The position numbers and the translations under genes were made by a program. From Dendrocalamus latiflorus (Eukaryota; Streptophyta; Magnoliopsida; Poales; Poaceae), in NCBI GenBank assembly GCA_017311315.1, contig CM029670.1, positions 27,024,449 through 27,088,448 of the forward strand: a stretch of DNA of 64,000 bases, in the 5' to 3' direction. Positions 46,915-58,599 of the stretch are shown piece after piece (the first letter of the stretch is position 1; every line of letters begins with the position of its first letter). The notes under the pieces were generated by a model. That model worked only from the letters and a program-made list of their open reading frames with translations, did no database searches and was not told the DNA's origin.

Positions 46915-49100
46915 TGTAGAACTGGTATGATAATAGAGGGGGTGAATGGCACATTCAAATTTTTTCAAGTATTTACCAATTCTTCACTCCAACAGAAATA
47001 AGAAGCTATAAAGATCAAGAAATCAAAACTTCGAAAATTCATTGTGCTACAGTAAAATTAGCTTGGTGAACAGTAAAAATAGCACTATTTCAAGTCAAAA
47101 ATCTATGCAACTTTTGATTCATAGATCAAAAACATGAAACTTAAACCAAGGCTATACCATAATCTTAAGAATCTATCCCAACTAAATATCTTGAAAGAAC
47201 TTAAGAGAATTGATATTTGGCCCTGTTCTTTTTAGCTTTTAAAAACTACTTTTCGGCTTTTCTACAGTAACTAGTTTTTAAATAAAGTATCTTTTTAAGA
47301 TAGGGTTTACTAGTTAATTGTAGTACATACTTTACTGACTTCATTTATATCGGCAAAAACCACACATGAACTTCTGTTACTCTATAATCTCTCACACAAA
47401 CAACCCAAAAGTCACAAGCCACAGCCAAAAACCATAAGCTCCAGCCAAAAAGAACAGACCCTCTTTTGGTTCGTGAAGCTCTGTTGCACTAAAACCGAGA
47501 CAAAACAAAAAATTGAGCAAACTCTCAAATCAAGACTCAAAATCACTTCAAATTTAGTATGCTTTTCTCTAGGATATTAGAAACCTATTCTAATCAATTA
47601 TCAATAAAATTATTGCCAAAGTTCAAACTTTTTTCTATTTGAAGGAAGGCTGCACTACAACTGGGCAAAAACCAAAAATAGTGAATATGACTTACTCGTG
47701 GGTGAATGATAGCCAAAATAGTTCTAGATGTATTGCTAAATGTCACAGTAAGCTGGAACACCCAAGAAATTGAGGCAAAAACAATTAGATCAAGAAATAA
47801 TTCATAGAGGCCAAAATAAGCAAAAACTAGACAACTTCAAGAACTTATCAAACCTGATACCTAGATAGATGGGGATTGATGTCTAAGATATATCTATATC
47901 ACTTATTCATCCTTGGCATCCAGTAAGATCAAGAAAGAGGAGAGGGAAGATCAAAACCAACCAAAATAAGAGTAAATTTACCAAATCAAGAGGAATCCAT
48001 GAGAGATGAATAAAGTTGATATATTGCTAATTGAGAATGAAGATTTTACAACCACTCCACCTGGAAGATAAGAGAGCACACCATAGCACTCACAGCTCTC
48101 AAACCCTAACTTTAGAACACTTGGCTTCAATGAGTAAAGTTAGGATAGTTGGATGGTTAATTTGTAAGTCTCCATCCTAATCCATTAAATAGATAAGACA
48201 ATTAGTCTCATCTAACTCTAATGAAAACTACCCACTTAGCACAAATGAGAAAAACCCGTTAACCCTACACAATATGGGTTTTACTCATACACTATATTTA
48301 TACACGATTTTGAAAGTATATAAGCCCAAACCTACTAAGTCCTTAATCTTTGATTCACTTGATTATCTCAGCTCCTCCTTCACCTAAACTATCTTTCCAA
48401 GCACTGTTTAAGCGCCGAGGTTTTGATCTAAAATAGTTTATGGTATTTTAGGCAACTTTTCAAAATACCCTTTTTTGACCTAGTCTTCATTTTTCCTTGT
48501 AAGCAATTGCCATACTTGCCATGCATAGATTCACCACTAGCTTGCCATACGTCAACAAGTCTCTTCTATTTCGATTCCACTGGACCATGCCTTACTTGGA
48601 CCGATCAAGCTACATGATGTAACTCGTCGCTCAAACTTCCCTTCAACATTTCCCTCCTTGCGTTATGCTTGAGCTCAACCATCTCACATAATATTCTTGA
48701 TCATTCTGTGCCTCTGCTCCTCCATGAGTGTAGCCCCGATCTTCGCTGTTGACTCAAAGCGCCGCCTACACATTTAAAGTCTAAGAAATCATTTTTGGGC
48801 ATAAGTTCTTCACAACTTGACCCATGTTAGCTGAAATATGCATCATGTCATACATATACACAGACATAGGTCAAACCAAATCATCCCATGACTTAAATTT
48901 TCCAAAATTATCCATTTCGGCCGAATCAACACAAGCTGGTGGGTCAGACTGCTGCCTCTGCAGGCTGTCCAGAAAAATCTGCAAACTTGTAAATTCTAAA
49001 TTTTCATTTCTCCAAAATGATAATAGTTCATAACAACAAAATCCTGGACCTTTTAACATGGTCCTTCAAAACCTAAGAGAATCGACTACACTACCATTAT
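46915..49100 (-). mobile_element. Copia-type 5' LTR, minus orientation (truncated element)
   Basis: The 3' end of this LTR (plus strand TGTAGAACTGG at 46915) abuts the primer site, so it is a 5' LTR whose internal region is mostly lost. It is collinear with 34563-36360. A MITE-like element at 47219-47463 is inserted within it. The upper boundary near 49100 is approximate because the LTR start was not found. Confidence 0.6.
47219..47463. mobile_element. hAT-like MITE inside the copia LTR
   Basis: The left end GGCCCTGTTCTTTTTAGC and the right end, read on the other strand as GGGTCTGTTCTTTTTGGC, form terminal inverted repeats. The interior (AGTTTTTAAATAAAGTATCT and so on) is shared with the elements at 21690-21955 and 22985-23250. 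The 34563-36360 relative lacks this block. An exact 8-bp target duplication was not clear. Confidence 0.65.
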
Positions 49101-49239
49101 GGGATCAAATTCAGCAATTTGTGAATTAATTAATTAATTTACTGTTTAGTTCAAATTATACGGGATCGCTAAAAACTTGTTGATGTTTTTTTAAGCAAAA
49201 AACTGTGATTTGCTTGGAGATTCATGCTCTGACCAGCGA

Positions 49240-49540
49240 GGTCATCTTCTTCGGCGGCAGTGAGTTAGGGTTCAGGATTTACTGGAGCCTACGAATTTAG
49301 AGCGAGGACGGGGCATGTTGGAATCTGTTTCTTTTATTCATGTCAGAAGAACTGGTAATGAGGTGGCACACACTCTTGCTAATTCTTCAGAGAAATTGTT
49401 TCTGCAGCATGAAGTGATGGCATCTTCCTGTGTGGTGTTTCCTTTGTTTTCTCCTGTATTACATGGACTAGTGATACTAACTAGCAGCAACGAATCGTTA
49501 CTGTCTAGCAGTATTAATTTACTGCACCACTGATGCAGTG
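49240..49540 (+). pseudogene. LINE-type RNase H (RVT_3) tail remnant
   Basis: A short frame starting near 49315 reads MLESVSFIHVRRTGNEVAHT, then LANSSEKLFLQ. This is the last helix/strand of the plant RVT_3 RNase H-like domain (H.. R..N.vAH.LA) that ends many L1-type polyproteins. Nothing upstream matches the rest of the domain. It could instead be a stray RNase H-like gene fragment. Confidence 0.55.
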
Positions 49541-50039
49541 ATCAATGTTTTGTTGACATGCATTCAGGTCGACGTCATCAATTCATACTTGATATAATAA
49601 TCTTAATTTGCTGCTGCAAATTAATTATACATAGAACCCCATTTGGCATGCTGCTCTAAATAAGATGCATCCCTTCCCTGTTGGAATTGACATGGAGTAT
49701 TGGTTGTCTGACTGTCACTATGCAGAATGCAACTTCTGTTTATTTCAATTCAGCGGGTCTAGTACACTCAATCTCCAAAGAAAGAAAGAAACCAAAACTA
49801 GGAAAGGGAAAGGGAGGAGGTCGGCAATTGACCCGAAGAGTTATCAATGGCGAAAACTGGGCCTCATGCGTGCTTGCCTCGATACCAATGAACTTTCCAC
49901 AATGTTGATTCCATTTTTTAAAAAAGAACAACATGAAAGAAAAAGAGATGGAGAGAAGAAAAAATAAATTCCCAGTCTTCTGATACCAAAAATATATATC
50001 ATTATACTACCATAAAAAGAACAAGTTAGTAGTTGTACA

Positions 50040-50540
50040 TCTGTTCTCGTCCCATTTTTTCGACTTCTCGTCACTATCCACTTCCCAACCGATTAAAGCA
50101 ATTCTCTTTCATAGCATAATTCTCTATACATCCAATAGATTTCGTTGCAACGCAATTCATATAACTAGTAACATGAAAAAAAACGTAGATAGAGAGAAAA
50201 TGTTCTCCAATCGTTCCATTTTTGACTTCTCATCACTCTTCACTTCGCAACCGATTAAAGTAATTCTCTTTTATAGCATGATTCTCTATACATTTAATAA
50301 ATTTTGTTGCAACACAATGCATATAACTAATAACATGAAAAAGAAAACATAGATAGAGAGAAAATGTTCTCCAATCGTCCCATTTTTTGACTTCTCGTCA
50401 CTCTCCACTTCGCAACCGATTAAATCAATTCTTAATTCTCTTTCATAACATGATTCTCTGTATGTCCAATAAATTTCATTGCAACGCGAGCGATGTACAT
50501 AACTAGTAACATGAAAAAGGAAACACAGATAGAGAGAAAA
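50040..50540 (+). repeat. Tandem repeat, ~164 bp unit, 3 copies
   Basis: GACTTCTCGTCACTnTCCACTTCgCAACCGATTAAA starts at 50062, 50224 and 50389. Each unit ends in ATTTcGTTGCAACGC..ATAACTAGTAACATGAAAAA and AGATAGAGAGAAAATGTTCT. The CGTTGCAACGC..ACTAG tail of each unit resembles the 3' end of the Helitron at 18036-21686. Confidence 0.85.
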
Positions 50541-50628
50541 TAAAGTAATTTTATAAAAAAGGATAGAGGGAAAATAAAGTAATTTTATAAAAAAGGATAG
50601 AGGGAAAATAAAGTAATTTTATAAAAAA
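50537..50628 (+). repeat. 34-bp tandem repeat, ~2.7 copies, next to the tRNA gene
   Basis: AAAATAAAGTAATTTTATAA plus AAAAGGATAGAGGG repeats with starts at 50537, 50571 and 50605, essentially identical. The last A6 run (plus strand) doubles as the T-run just downstream of the minus-strand tRNA gene. Confidence 0.9.
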
Positions 50629-50638
50629 GGGCTGTTAA

Positions 50639-50711
50639 CGCGCCAGGTAGGGGTCGAACCTACGACCTTCTGCTTAGGAAACAGACGCTCTATCCACTGA
50701 GCTACAGGCGC
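50639..50711 (-). tRNA. trnR-CCU: tRNA-Arg (anticodon CCT)
   Basis: The 73-nt minus-strand sequence folds as a full cloverleaf: acceptor GCGCCTG pairing with CTGGCGC-type 3' sequence and discriminator G, D arm GCTC..GAGC, anticodon stem TCTGT/GCAGA with loop TTCCTAA (anticodon CCT, reading AGG), and T arm GTAGG-TTCGACC-CCTAC. Internal promoter boxes A (TAGCTCAGTGG) and B (GGTTCGACCCC) are present. A T6 run follows at about 50628-50623 on the minus strand as RNA polymerase III terminator. No intron. It looks functional and nuclear. Confidence 0.97.
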
Positions 50712-51010
50712 AGCTTCCGTCCCGTAGTCTCTCACATACGTATATCCAAAGGTTTTGTAAGTTCATAGCACTAGCTCAGGACCAAAATCCGAATATATTT
50801 GTGAGATTCTGTGCATTTAATATACAATTGATATTCCCAAAGTAATAACATGCAAGATCTAATTATAAATCATTCAGTACACCAAAATAAAAGGACTAGT
50901 TAAACATAAAGTAATTACTCTCCATAGCCAACACATCGGAGCGCCCTAGATAGAGATACTCACTACCCATTTGTACAACATCAATTTTTTTTCTTCACTG
51001 CAATTTTCTC

Positions 51011-52283
51011 CTAAAATTTTTGGAGTGCTAAATTTAGGTTCTTCACAAGTTCAACAGTGGTAGAAGATCCATCTTCAATCTGCGAAAAAATTAGAAAAAA
51101 AATGAACATATCACTGACCAACCAAAATACTAAGCCCTACTAGATTACCAGCACTATATGTTTCCTCTTTTTATTCAAGACAATATCGTTATACAATTTT
51201 ACACAAAACCGTACATGAACAAGTACTGTATTCTAATCTTCGATTGGGATGTTCAAAAAAAAAAAGAGAAATGAAGTTCACCTCCGCAGTGACGGTGATG
51301 TTTAGTGACGAATTGGCAAACGGCACGGCACTGGTGTTGATGACGGACAGGCCGTGCTTCTCGAGCTCAGTGAGCACCATGATCAGCACCCCCTTCTTCT
51401 CCCGGCACACGATCCTCAGCAGGAGCGTCGTCCCGCGCACGTTTGCCTCCACTCTCGGGCTCACCCACGACGGGGAGGCGGCCTCATCGTCTTCCTGATC
51501 GTCGGAGCCGATGCAGCAGCGGGCGTCCAACACCGGGGACTCCGCCGTGCTCTGGTTCTCCTGCAGAGCCTTCACCTTCTCCCTCAGCTGGTGCACGTAC
51601 TCAATGGTGCTGCCTAGGAGGGAGACCTTGTCTGTCTGGGAAAAAAAAGCCAATTCCTGACAGCATGAGTCACCTTGTTGCGTTGGGGACTAGGTGTCAT
51701 TACCGACGGGTCTAACCTTGGTGATGCCCGGGATGATGGACGCTAGCGTGGAGAACTGCCGGTGCATCTTCTCCCGGCGCTTCCTCTCGGCGATAACATG
51801 CTCTTGCACGCTTGAGGTAGCCCTCCTCCCGCCTCTCTTCTCCGGCAGCGGGCAACAGTTGCCGGCGGCACCACCGTGCTGCTGCTGTTCTAGTGCCGAG
51901 AAGCTCAGCGAGCCCGACGTGCCGTCGGTGAAGGAGAACATACTGTCGCTGCCTGCATCGACAGCTGCCGCAAAGCCGTCGGCCTTGTTCACGTCCCCGA
52001 CAAACGAGAAGCCTGTCGATGATGGGGTCTGGTACGTGTACTTGTGTTGTTGATCCTCTTGTCTGTTCCTGGGGCTGTTGCCAGAGCTCGTTGGCGAGGG
52101 ATTCAGCGAGCTGCTGCATGCTCAGTGGGTCGACGAACTCCAGCTCTTCGTTTTCCTACACACAAAACCATGCATTAATTTATTTCGATAATGAAAAATA
52201 TAGGCATGTGTATGCTTGCAACATATGATGCATGATTTGGTTCTTACCAGTTCTGCGAGCCATTGATTGCCCGAAGAATCCAT
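51011..52283 (-). CDS. bHLH transcription factor, group IVa-like, with possible frameshift
   Basis: Four exons on the minus strand: 52283-52248, 52155-51717, 51635-51282 and 51079-51011 (stop TAG), with GT-AG introns, encoding about 298 residues. The N-terminus reads MDSSGNQWLAEL then ENEELEFVDPLSMQQLAESL. The basic region HVIAERKRREK has the His-Glu-Arg pattern for G/E-box binding, followed by the helix-loop-helix (MHRQFSTLASIIPGITKTDK, then VSLLGSTIEYVHQL). A C-terminal ACT-like region (VRGTTLLLRIVCREKKGVLI) fits the bHLH18/19/20/25 subgroup. Exon 2 is 439 nt, one more than a multiple of three. The frame switches between QQPQEQ and HKYTYQ, apparently by one extra base near 52062. It is either a sequencing error or a recently damaged gene. 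No TATA box was assigned. Confidence 0.85.
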
Positions 52284-55200
52284 ATATAGTCAGTACTAGA
52301 GATTCAATCCTGGACCAAAACCATGAGACGAGACTGTTAGTGAGCAATTTAAGCATTTGAGCCAAACATTTGCATGCAGGTAGTTTAATTGATTCCTCAG
52401 ACAAAAGCAGAAAAATCTTGAGAACACCCCCCCCCCCCAAAGAAGAAGAAGAAGTGAAAAGTTTTATAGCTAATGAAGACGAAGTGACAAGTTTTATAGT
52501 CAATTTAAAAGGTACAAAAAGGAAGCTGGAAATAGAGCGAGGCTGTACACTGCTCCGATCCATACCTTACTGTTGGTCTTGTGTTCTTGATTTCGTTAGG
52601 ACACTGCAGGTTTCTTATAGATAAAGCATGCAGGTTGCTCTCAAGCTTTCCGCACGAACCTCTAGCCCTCTGTGCATGACAGAAACGAATGTATTACCAT
52701 CTAGCTAGCACTGTGTTCTTGCTTCTTGGATGTGCTTTCCTTAAAACAACTAGAGGCGCCTCCATAAAGTTTACGATAATGATTAGCAACTATATATGAA
52801 TCCAATTTCATGCTTTTGATCCCCGCTCCATCATATGTAAAAGTTGACTTATCTATATTATCGACAAACTACATGTGTATTAGCAAGTATAACTTTTTCC
52901 AAATACAAAATCCTTTTATATTAGTTTGTTGTACATATAAATCAATCTAAACATTTTTTTTGGGTCTATAGTACTATGTACTAACAAGGAAGATTACAAA
53001 GCAAAATTTTCGTATGTGCATGTGTACTCCTTTTGCGCTTCATGAGTGGAGAATATTTAGTTTCGTGCACGGACTAGTTCACCCAAAAACTTAAGCATTT
53101 AAGGTAAATTGGGCAATATATAGTTAAACATTTTCTCTCACGTCTAGGCTACACCAGGCCTATGGCGTGGGCTCAAACTAGGTCACAATTATTCTTTTTA
53201 TTAGAACTGCATTAGCCAGGTCTCAAACTCATGAGTCATGACTTACTGGCTATGATACCATAACCACTGATATACATAAAGTATTTTTTAGAACCAATAT
53301 ACATAAAGTATTTAAGTTGGACACATAAAAATAACATCGCTATATTTTTCATCAAGAATACTTTAATAACATTACTGTTTTTTCATAATCCTTACTAACA
53401 TACTGCTATGAAAATTGATGATAAAATGCACATTGAGACCATGCATGTTAAAAAGTCTAAGACAACAGTTGTTTAGGGACGGAGGAAGAGTTTTCTGCAA
53501 CAGCACGTATATTGGTTAGATTTTTGTCTTGTTCCAAGTTGACTTCCCTCTCATGCATGCAGTTGCTCTTATTATTACGACAACCATGTGCATGTGCTAC
53601 TCAAAGCTAATGTTATTTTTAATCCCTCAACAAGGCCCTGTTGCTGCACTTTTCTACACTTCAAGAACGCCCAAGTAGAAGTGTTTATGAATAAACCATT
53701 CGAAGTCTTCAACTTCCTTTTTTCATTTGAATTACATGCATGCACATCCACCAAGAACTGAAATTAAGTTATCTACTCTCAATGATCTCTAGACACAGCA
53801 CCAACTGTTCTCTAAACTACCATCCGATGTGCCTAAATTTCAATATAACACCTCAATTTTCTGAATGTTCATGTACGTACCAGCCATTGGTTTTTATGAG
53901 ATGAAACTAGTGTGAGTTGAACAAAACTAAACAGTCTTTGTACTAAACGGTGTGATGCAAAATGTCTAGAAGATGCAACAACACTACAAATTAAAGAGGG
54001 GAGAATGAGACGCAGAGACTTTCTTTCTGAAGAAACAAGATACTCTTGCTCTGCATGTTGCAGTTTCTCTCTTTAGGAAAGGACATTCCACTGTCTAAAA
54101 GACGGTGCTGCCTTGTTGGATTACACTAATGTACTTAGTAGTAACTAGCAGATCAAGGCTTGCAGGTATTCCAGGCAGGATTCATATAGCTGCACCCACA
54201 GTTTGCGACAATACCACTAGCTGGGTGCAATTAATTAGATATATAGCACTGCAATACATGCAATTGCAACCCTGTTGGTACTACATATCTAGGCAGGAAT
54301 CTGAAGCTGCATGATGGCCACATGTGCATGCATGTGCATGGCCCCAAATAATCTCCATGCGTATGCCAATCTAAACATAAGCATATGTTGCAGCATGTGT
54401 ATTTACAATCTACAAGTATGTAAGCTTCTAATCCAAGAGTTAAAGCAAAACCTTAGTTCCTATCCTCGAGAACAAAGGGAGGAGCTAGCTAGCTAGCTCC
54501 TTGCTCAATTAATGTTCACCAGAAGTCTGCTTCAAAAGTGTCAATCATCGTGTGGAAAACACCACTACTTGTAAAGTTGTTATCATATTAGCCAACATGG
54601 CAACATGGTATTTGTTTTTCACGTTGTGGCACCTCATCTAAGTTATCTGACTCTGTTCTTATGACCAACCACTTGATTCTGAGCCAGGGGAAGTATTGTA
54701 TGCATCTAAGGTGCGACTTCTTAAATATAGTTAGCTAGCTAGATACATTGCATTTGCGAACTGCGATTTGTTTGGTTACATATCCTAGTGACCTAGTGGC
54801 TCGTTGCAACATAAAGCTCGTCTTCCTCTTCCCAAAACATGTATGCTATGCTAATCATCATATTGTTTAGTCGGTTGGCTTGCATTGATAGCCAACATGG
54901 CCAACTTGACCAACTACTATGGGACGCAAAAGCTCCTGCACCATTGTTCAGTATTCTTCAGCTTGTGGGATTTGCATCCCCACAAATTCCCTCTATCTGC
55001 CAAACAGGGCCCTAAGCAGAACAGTTGCTTTTATCTATGTAGAATTTTATTTAATCAAGAGCTTGCCAGGAAGCTTTAGGAAACCAAAATGCATGAGCAA
55101 ATAAATAGGAAAAACCAAGCAACAAATGCCATGATCTTTGGAATCATGCATATTGGCACTAAAAAGCACAAGAAAAAACCTCAAAAAAGGTGTTTGGATC

Positions 55201-55750
55201 CTATACACGGAAACACAGGAAGATATAGTGCGAAACACATGATATAAGGGTTCACGTTAAAAACCTCAGAAAAGAAAGCATTCTACTGTTCCCATGCATA
55301 AAATGAATCGCATGTAATGAAATTATGGCTGTATAACAAGGAAAATCATATGTAATTCACCACTTTATGTCCTACTTGAAACACAGGGATTTTCCCAACA
55401 TTTCATAGAAAACAGTATAATCCATGCATAAATTCCTTTGTTTCAAACGGTGTTTAACATTTGCACACACTAACAATGCATTTTAGAGAACAATTGCTCG
55501 CACTAATCAATCTCCAAAAACAACGTTGATTGTTGGTTTGACAAAATTACAACAAAGGCTGCACCACCCCGAATCGGGCCCTTCTGTCAATCTAATGGAC
55601 GATATTCACATGTCTTGTTATCTACAGAGATGATCCCACTTGTTGCTGATTTTCATGAATCAAACTTGCCACTCGTTTTAGTTATTTTGACCCTCCTTGC
55701 CTGACAACAATGGCCAAGCGGACCCCTCTGTTAATCTGGAATCAAATATA
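52284..55750. other. Upstream region of the bHLH gene and intergenic DNA
   Basis: The first few hundred bases contain a C10 run (52428-52438) and AAAG-rich sequence, probably promoter or leader. Beyond that I see no protein-like frame, RNA gene or LTR end. GCTAGCTAGCTAGC-type palindromes occur at about 54484-54498 and 54732-54740. This is the longest stretch in the window not obviously made of transposons. Confidence 0.5.
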
Positions 55751-55769
55751 TAATGTGGAGCTAACAGCT

Positions 55770-56330
55770 TGACGAGGTCTTCTCCATCAATCCACAAGGT
55801 TTCGCTCCCGTTTGGTTCAAAAGAGGTTTCACTGGAAAAACGTACGATTCTTGATTCCTCTGGGATGGTCACTGTTCACCTGGTTTGGTTCGCAGGATTC
55901 AAGCAAGGGAATTCCATCGGAATACTCTTCATTTCCTACGATTTCAAAGGAATTTCACGGAAAATTTTACATCCACTCCAACCTCATTTTTTCTTTCTTC
56001 CCTGTCGCGTAGGATCTAGGCGAAGTGAGGCACGCTTGCCATTAATCGCGCTTTGCTGCCGCCCATCACGTCGGCCTTGCCGTCGCCCACGGCCCATCCT
56101 GCTGTCGTTGCTCGAGGTCGAGCGGATGGAGCCAGCTCCAGCCCTTGTTGCCGCTGCCGTTGCTTGTGCTGCCATAGTGCTACACCGATTTGAGATTTGG
56201 TTTTCCAGAGAACGACGGCGAAGAAGATTGGGGCCGACTTCTTTTTTTGATTTATGTCTCAAAGCTTCAATCAAACAAACAAGTGAGATGGTTTCTCGAT
56301 AGCTATTTTGAAGTGGTTTATCGGTATTCG
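55770..56330. mobile_element. MITE-like / exon-fragment region, uncertain
   Basis: CCGTTTGGTTCAAAAGAGG at about 55808, GGTTTGGTTCGCAGGATTCA near 55880 and the repeated GGAATTCCATCGGAAT / AAAGGAATTTCACGG phrases are typical of rice-type MITEs around T(T/A)A targets. A GC-rich segment at 56010-56200 resembles a gene fragment on either strand. No boundaries or family could be fixed. Confidence 0.35.
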
Positions 56331-56599
56331 ATTTATTTATATAAACATTTACGTTAGGATCAAACATTATAAATTGTATCCATAAGTCATAATAAAATAG
56401 AGTCCACCCTAGATCTATGGATGAGAATGAGGGGACGGATACAATTGATGCCATCGATTTATTTCACACCCCATGTTTGCTGGGCCCTCCATCAAAGTCT
56501 AATGAAAATTGTTTAATGTGATGTTAGCTTAACTATTACGATCCTTATTTCAAATTATAAAACTCTGATATCATAGTGTTCTAGTTAATTATATTATAC

Positions 56600-56633
56600 T
56601 AATAGCTAACCCGTGCATTCACACGGGCTACAT
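56600..56633 (-). other. Helitron-like terminal hairpin
   Basis: CCCGTG-CATTCA-CACGGG at 56612-56629 is a perfect 6-bp stem. On the minus strand it is followed by TTAGCTATTAG. This resembles a Helitron 3' end in which terminal CTAG has decayed. The other end is not found. Confidence 0.35.
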
Positions 56634-57289
56634 ATCGTAAAACCTTTTATGTAACACAATGAATACTAATTATAATAAAGCTTATCAGCCGTGTTTTGTA
56701 GCATGGGTACTTAGGTGGGCTTTACTCTTGTTTACTACACGCAACTTCCATTGATCATTATTTTCAATGCATGTTCTGCTAGCTCATTATGCCTATTTTT
56801 GTACATCTTTCTTAAGGTTATTGTCTTTTCAATACAAAAAGTATAATATTCTGAAGTCTTTGCAATGATATAATATATTCCATGCCATATATAAAAATTT
56901 CAAATAATGATTATTTTTCAAAAATTTTAAAGTTATGAAATGAACACAAATATATTGTTCACTAATTTATAATTTTGATTTTATGTTGAATAAAAATTAA
57001 GTAATATGAATATGGTTTTCGTAACTATCATTTTTCATAAAATAAAAATTAGAAATTTTGGAAGTAAACAAAATCATATTGAATTTATTATCTTATTTTA
57101 CTAAATAAAATAAGAAAATGATCTTTGCATGTCGTATGAATTCCTAATTGTTACTTCCAAAATTCATATTAGGCTAAGAAACTTGTCACTCAAAATCTTC
57201 CTTTTAAAAATAGATATGCTTAGAAATATATAGAATGACTCTTTGGTGTCATAAATTAGGAATTGTGAATTTTTGCAAAAAAAATGATT

Positions 57290-58250
57290 CGGGGAGATGG
57301 GGTGGCCCGATCTTCACGACGTAGGATTATGGATAACTAGCACGTGCAACTTAGCAATTGATGCGGCCAACCACTGTCTCTATACAGTAACCTGCAACAC
57401 TCAAATTACTCAACCACACACTACGGCCTTCGTCTACTCGCTATCGTGGAGTAGACACGTTCAAGCAATCCCAAGGAATCACAAGAACAACGGAGTGGTA
57501 ACTCAGAAATAACACTCAATCCCAATTGGTGGTGGAAATGGCTCACACACAAAGAGAAACAAGTGTTCTACAATTTTTCAAGCATGACTTATGTCTCCAT
57601 AGAGGGGGCACCCTCCTATTTATAGGGTTACATGGCTTGGGGCCAAGAAAGAAATGATATAAGCGCTTACATCATGGTTGCATGATCTTCTGTGGCTATG
57701 ATGACATATGCGTTTATATCACATTCATAATGATTTTCTATGGCTACAGTACACAAATAAAAAATACTACTTGGTTTGCTAATCAAACAAGAAAGAAGAA
57801 TCAAAATCCAAGTTGGATTTGGTTTGCTTAAACCATAAGCAACTTAGATATTTGCAAATATGATTTGTCTACTTGCAACAAGAGGAATGCAAATTGGTTT
57901 TCTCCTTATGGATGTCCTCATCATCTTTCAATGGGAAAATGCATTTTGGTTTCCATGACCGTGCTCTTGGATTCTTCCTCTTGGATCAAGCTCTCCGTGC
58001 TCTCAGATTCTTCCTCTTGGATCAAGCTCTCCTTGGCATCAAATGCTTCTTCCTTTTTCAAATCTAATAATACGTAGAGCATATGCATTAGGTAGCAGAC
58101 GATTCTCATGTAAATTAATCCTTAACTCAGTCAGGAGAGGATTCACCTGTTGATTCGGTATTTTAGCTCTACCTCTTGTGATTGATCCAATGGAAGTTTG
58201 CATATTTAGAAAAATTGTTGCTTGCATGCTACGCGTTATACTTGATGAAG
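57290..58250 (-). mobile_element. LTR-like segment, minus orientation
   Basis: On the minus strand CCTATAAATAGGAGGGTGCC (near 57627-57608) is a good TATA box followed by R-like sequence toward 57300. A 33-bp phrase (TTCTTCCTCTTGGATCAAGC plus TCTCC) is repeated at about 57973 and 58009. The termini were not resolved, and it does not match the LTR at 61083. The adjacent AT-rich block 56640-57280 has no recognisable features. Confidence 0.4.
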
Positions 58251-58599
58251 GAGAAAATGGGTTAGTGCTAGGGTTATCCGCATCAAATAACCTCTTTAGG
58301 TATAGATAGAACTACTTTAATTCAAAATTATTCCCTTTATAAAAAATATTTGTTACATGTATAGAAGTATCTCTCGTTATCATTTTGTAGAATTACCTTT
58401 ATATATTGTTATAGGATAAAATTTGTTACAAATCCGCCTAAAGTAACAAAGTTAATAAATTAATAAATATATGAAATTAGTGCACCTTCTTTTGCACCAA
58501 TTAATCATGTGATAGCATGCAATCTACACATATGCATTTACTAATGAAAGAAGAGGTACATGCATGAGCATAACAGAGTTACCACATCTCACCTTATTC

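Noticed and set aside
51690..52119. Alternative minus-strand frame ending RCRQRQYVLLHRRHVG as a second protein
   Set aside because: It is the exon 2 frame continued past the presumed one-base shift. The first part is real bHLH N-terminus, the later part is a shadow of the true frame.
55769..56302. 177-residue protein
   Set aside because: It crosses MITE-like repeats and a GC-rich fragment, with no domain or splice support.
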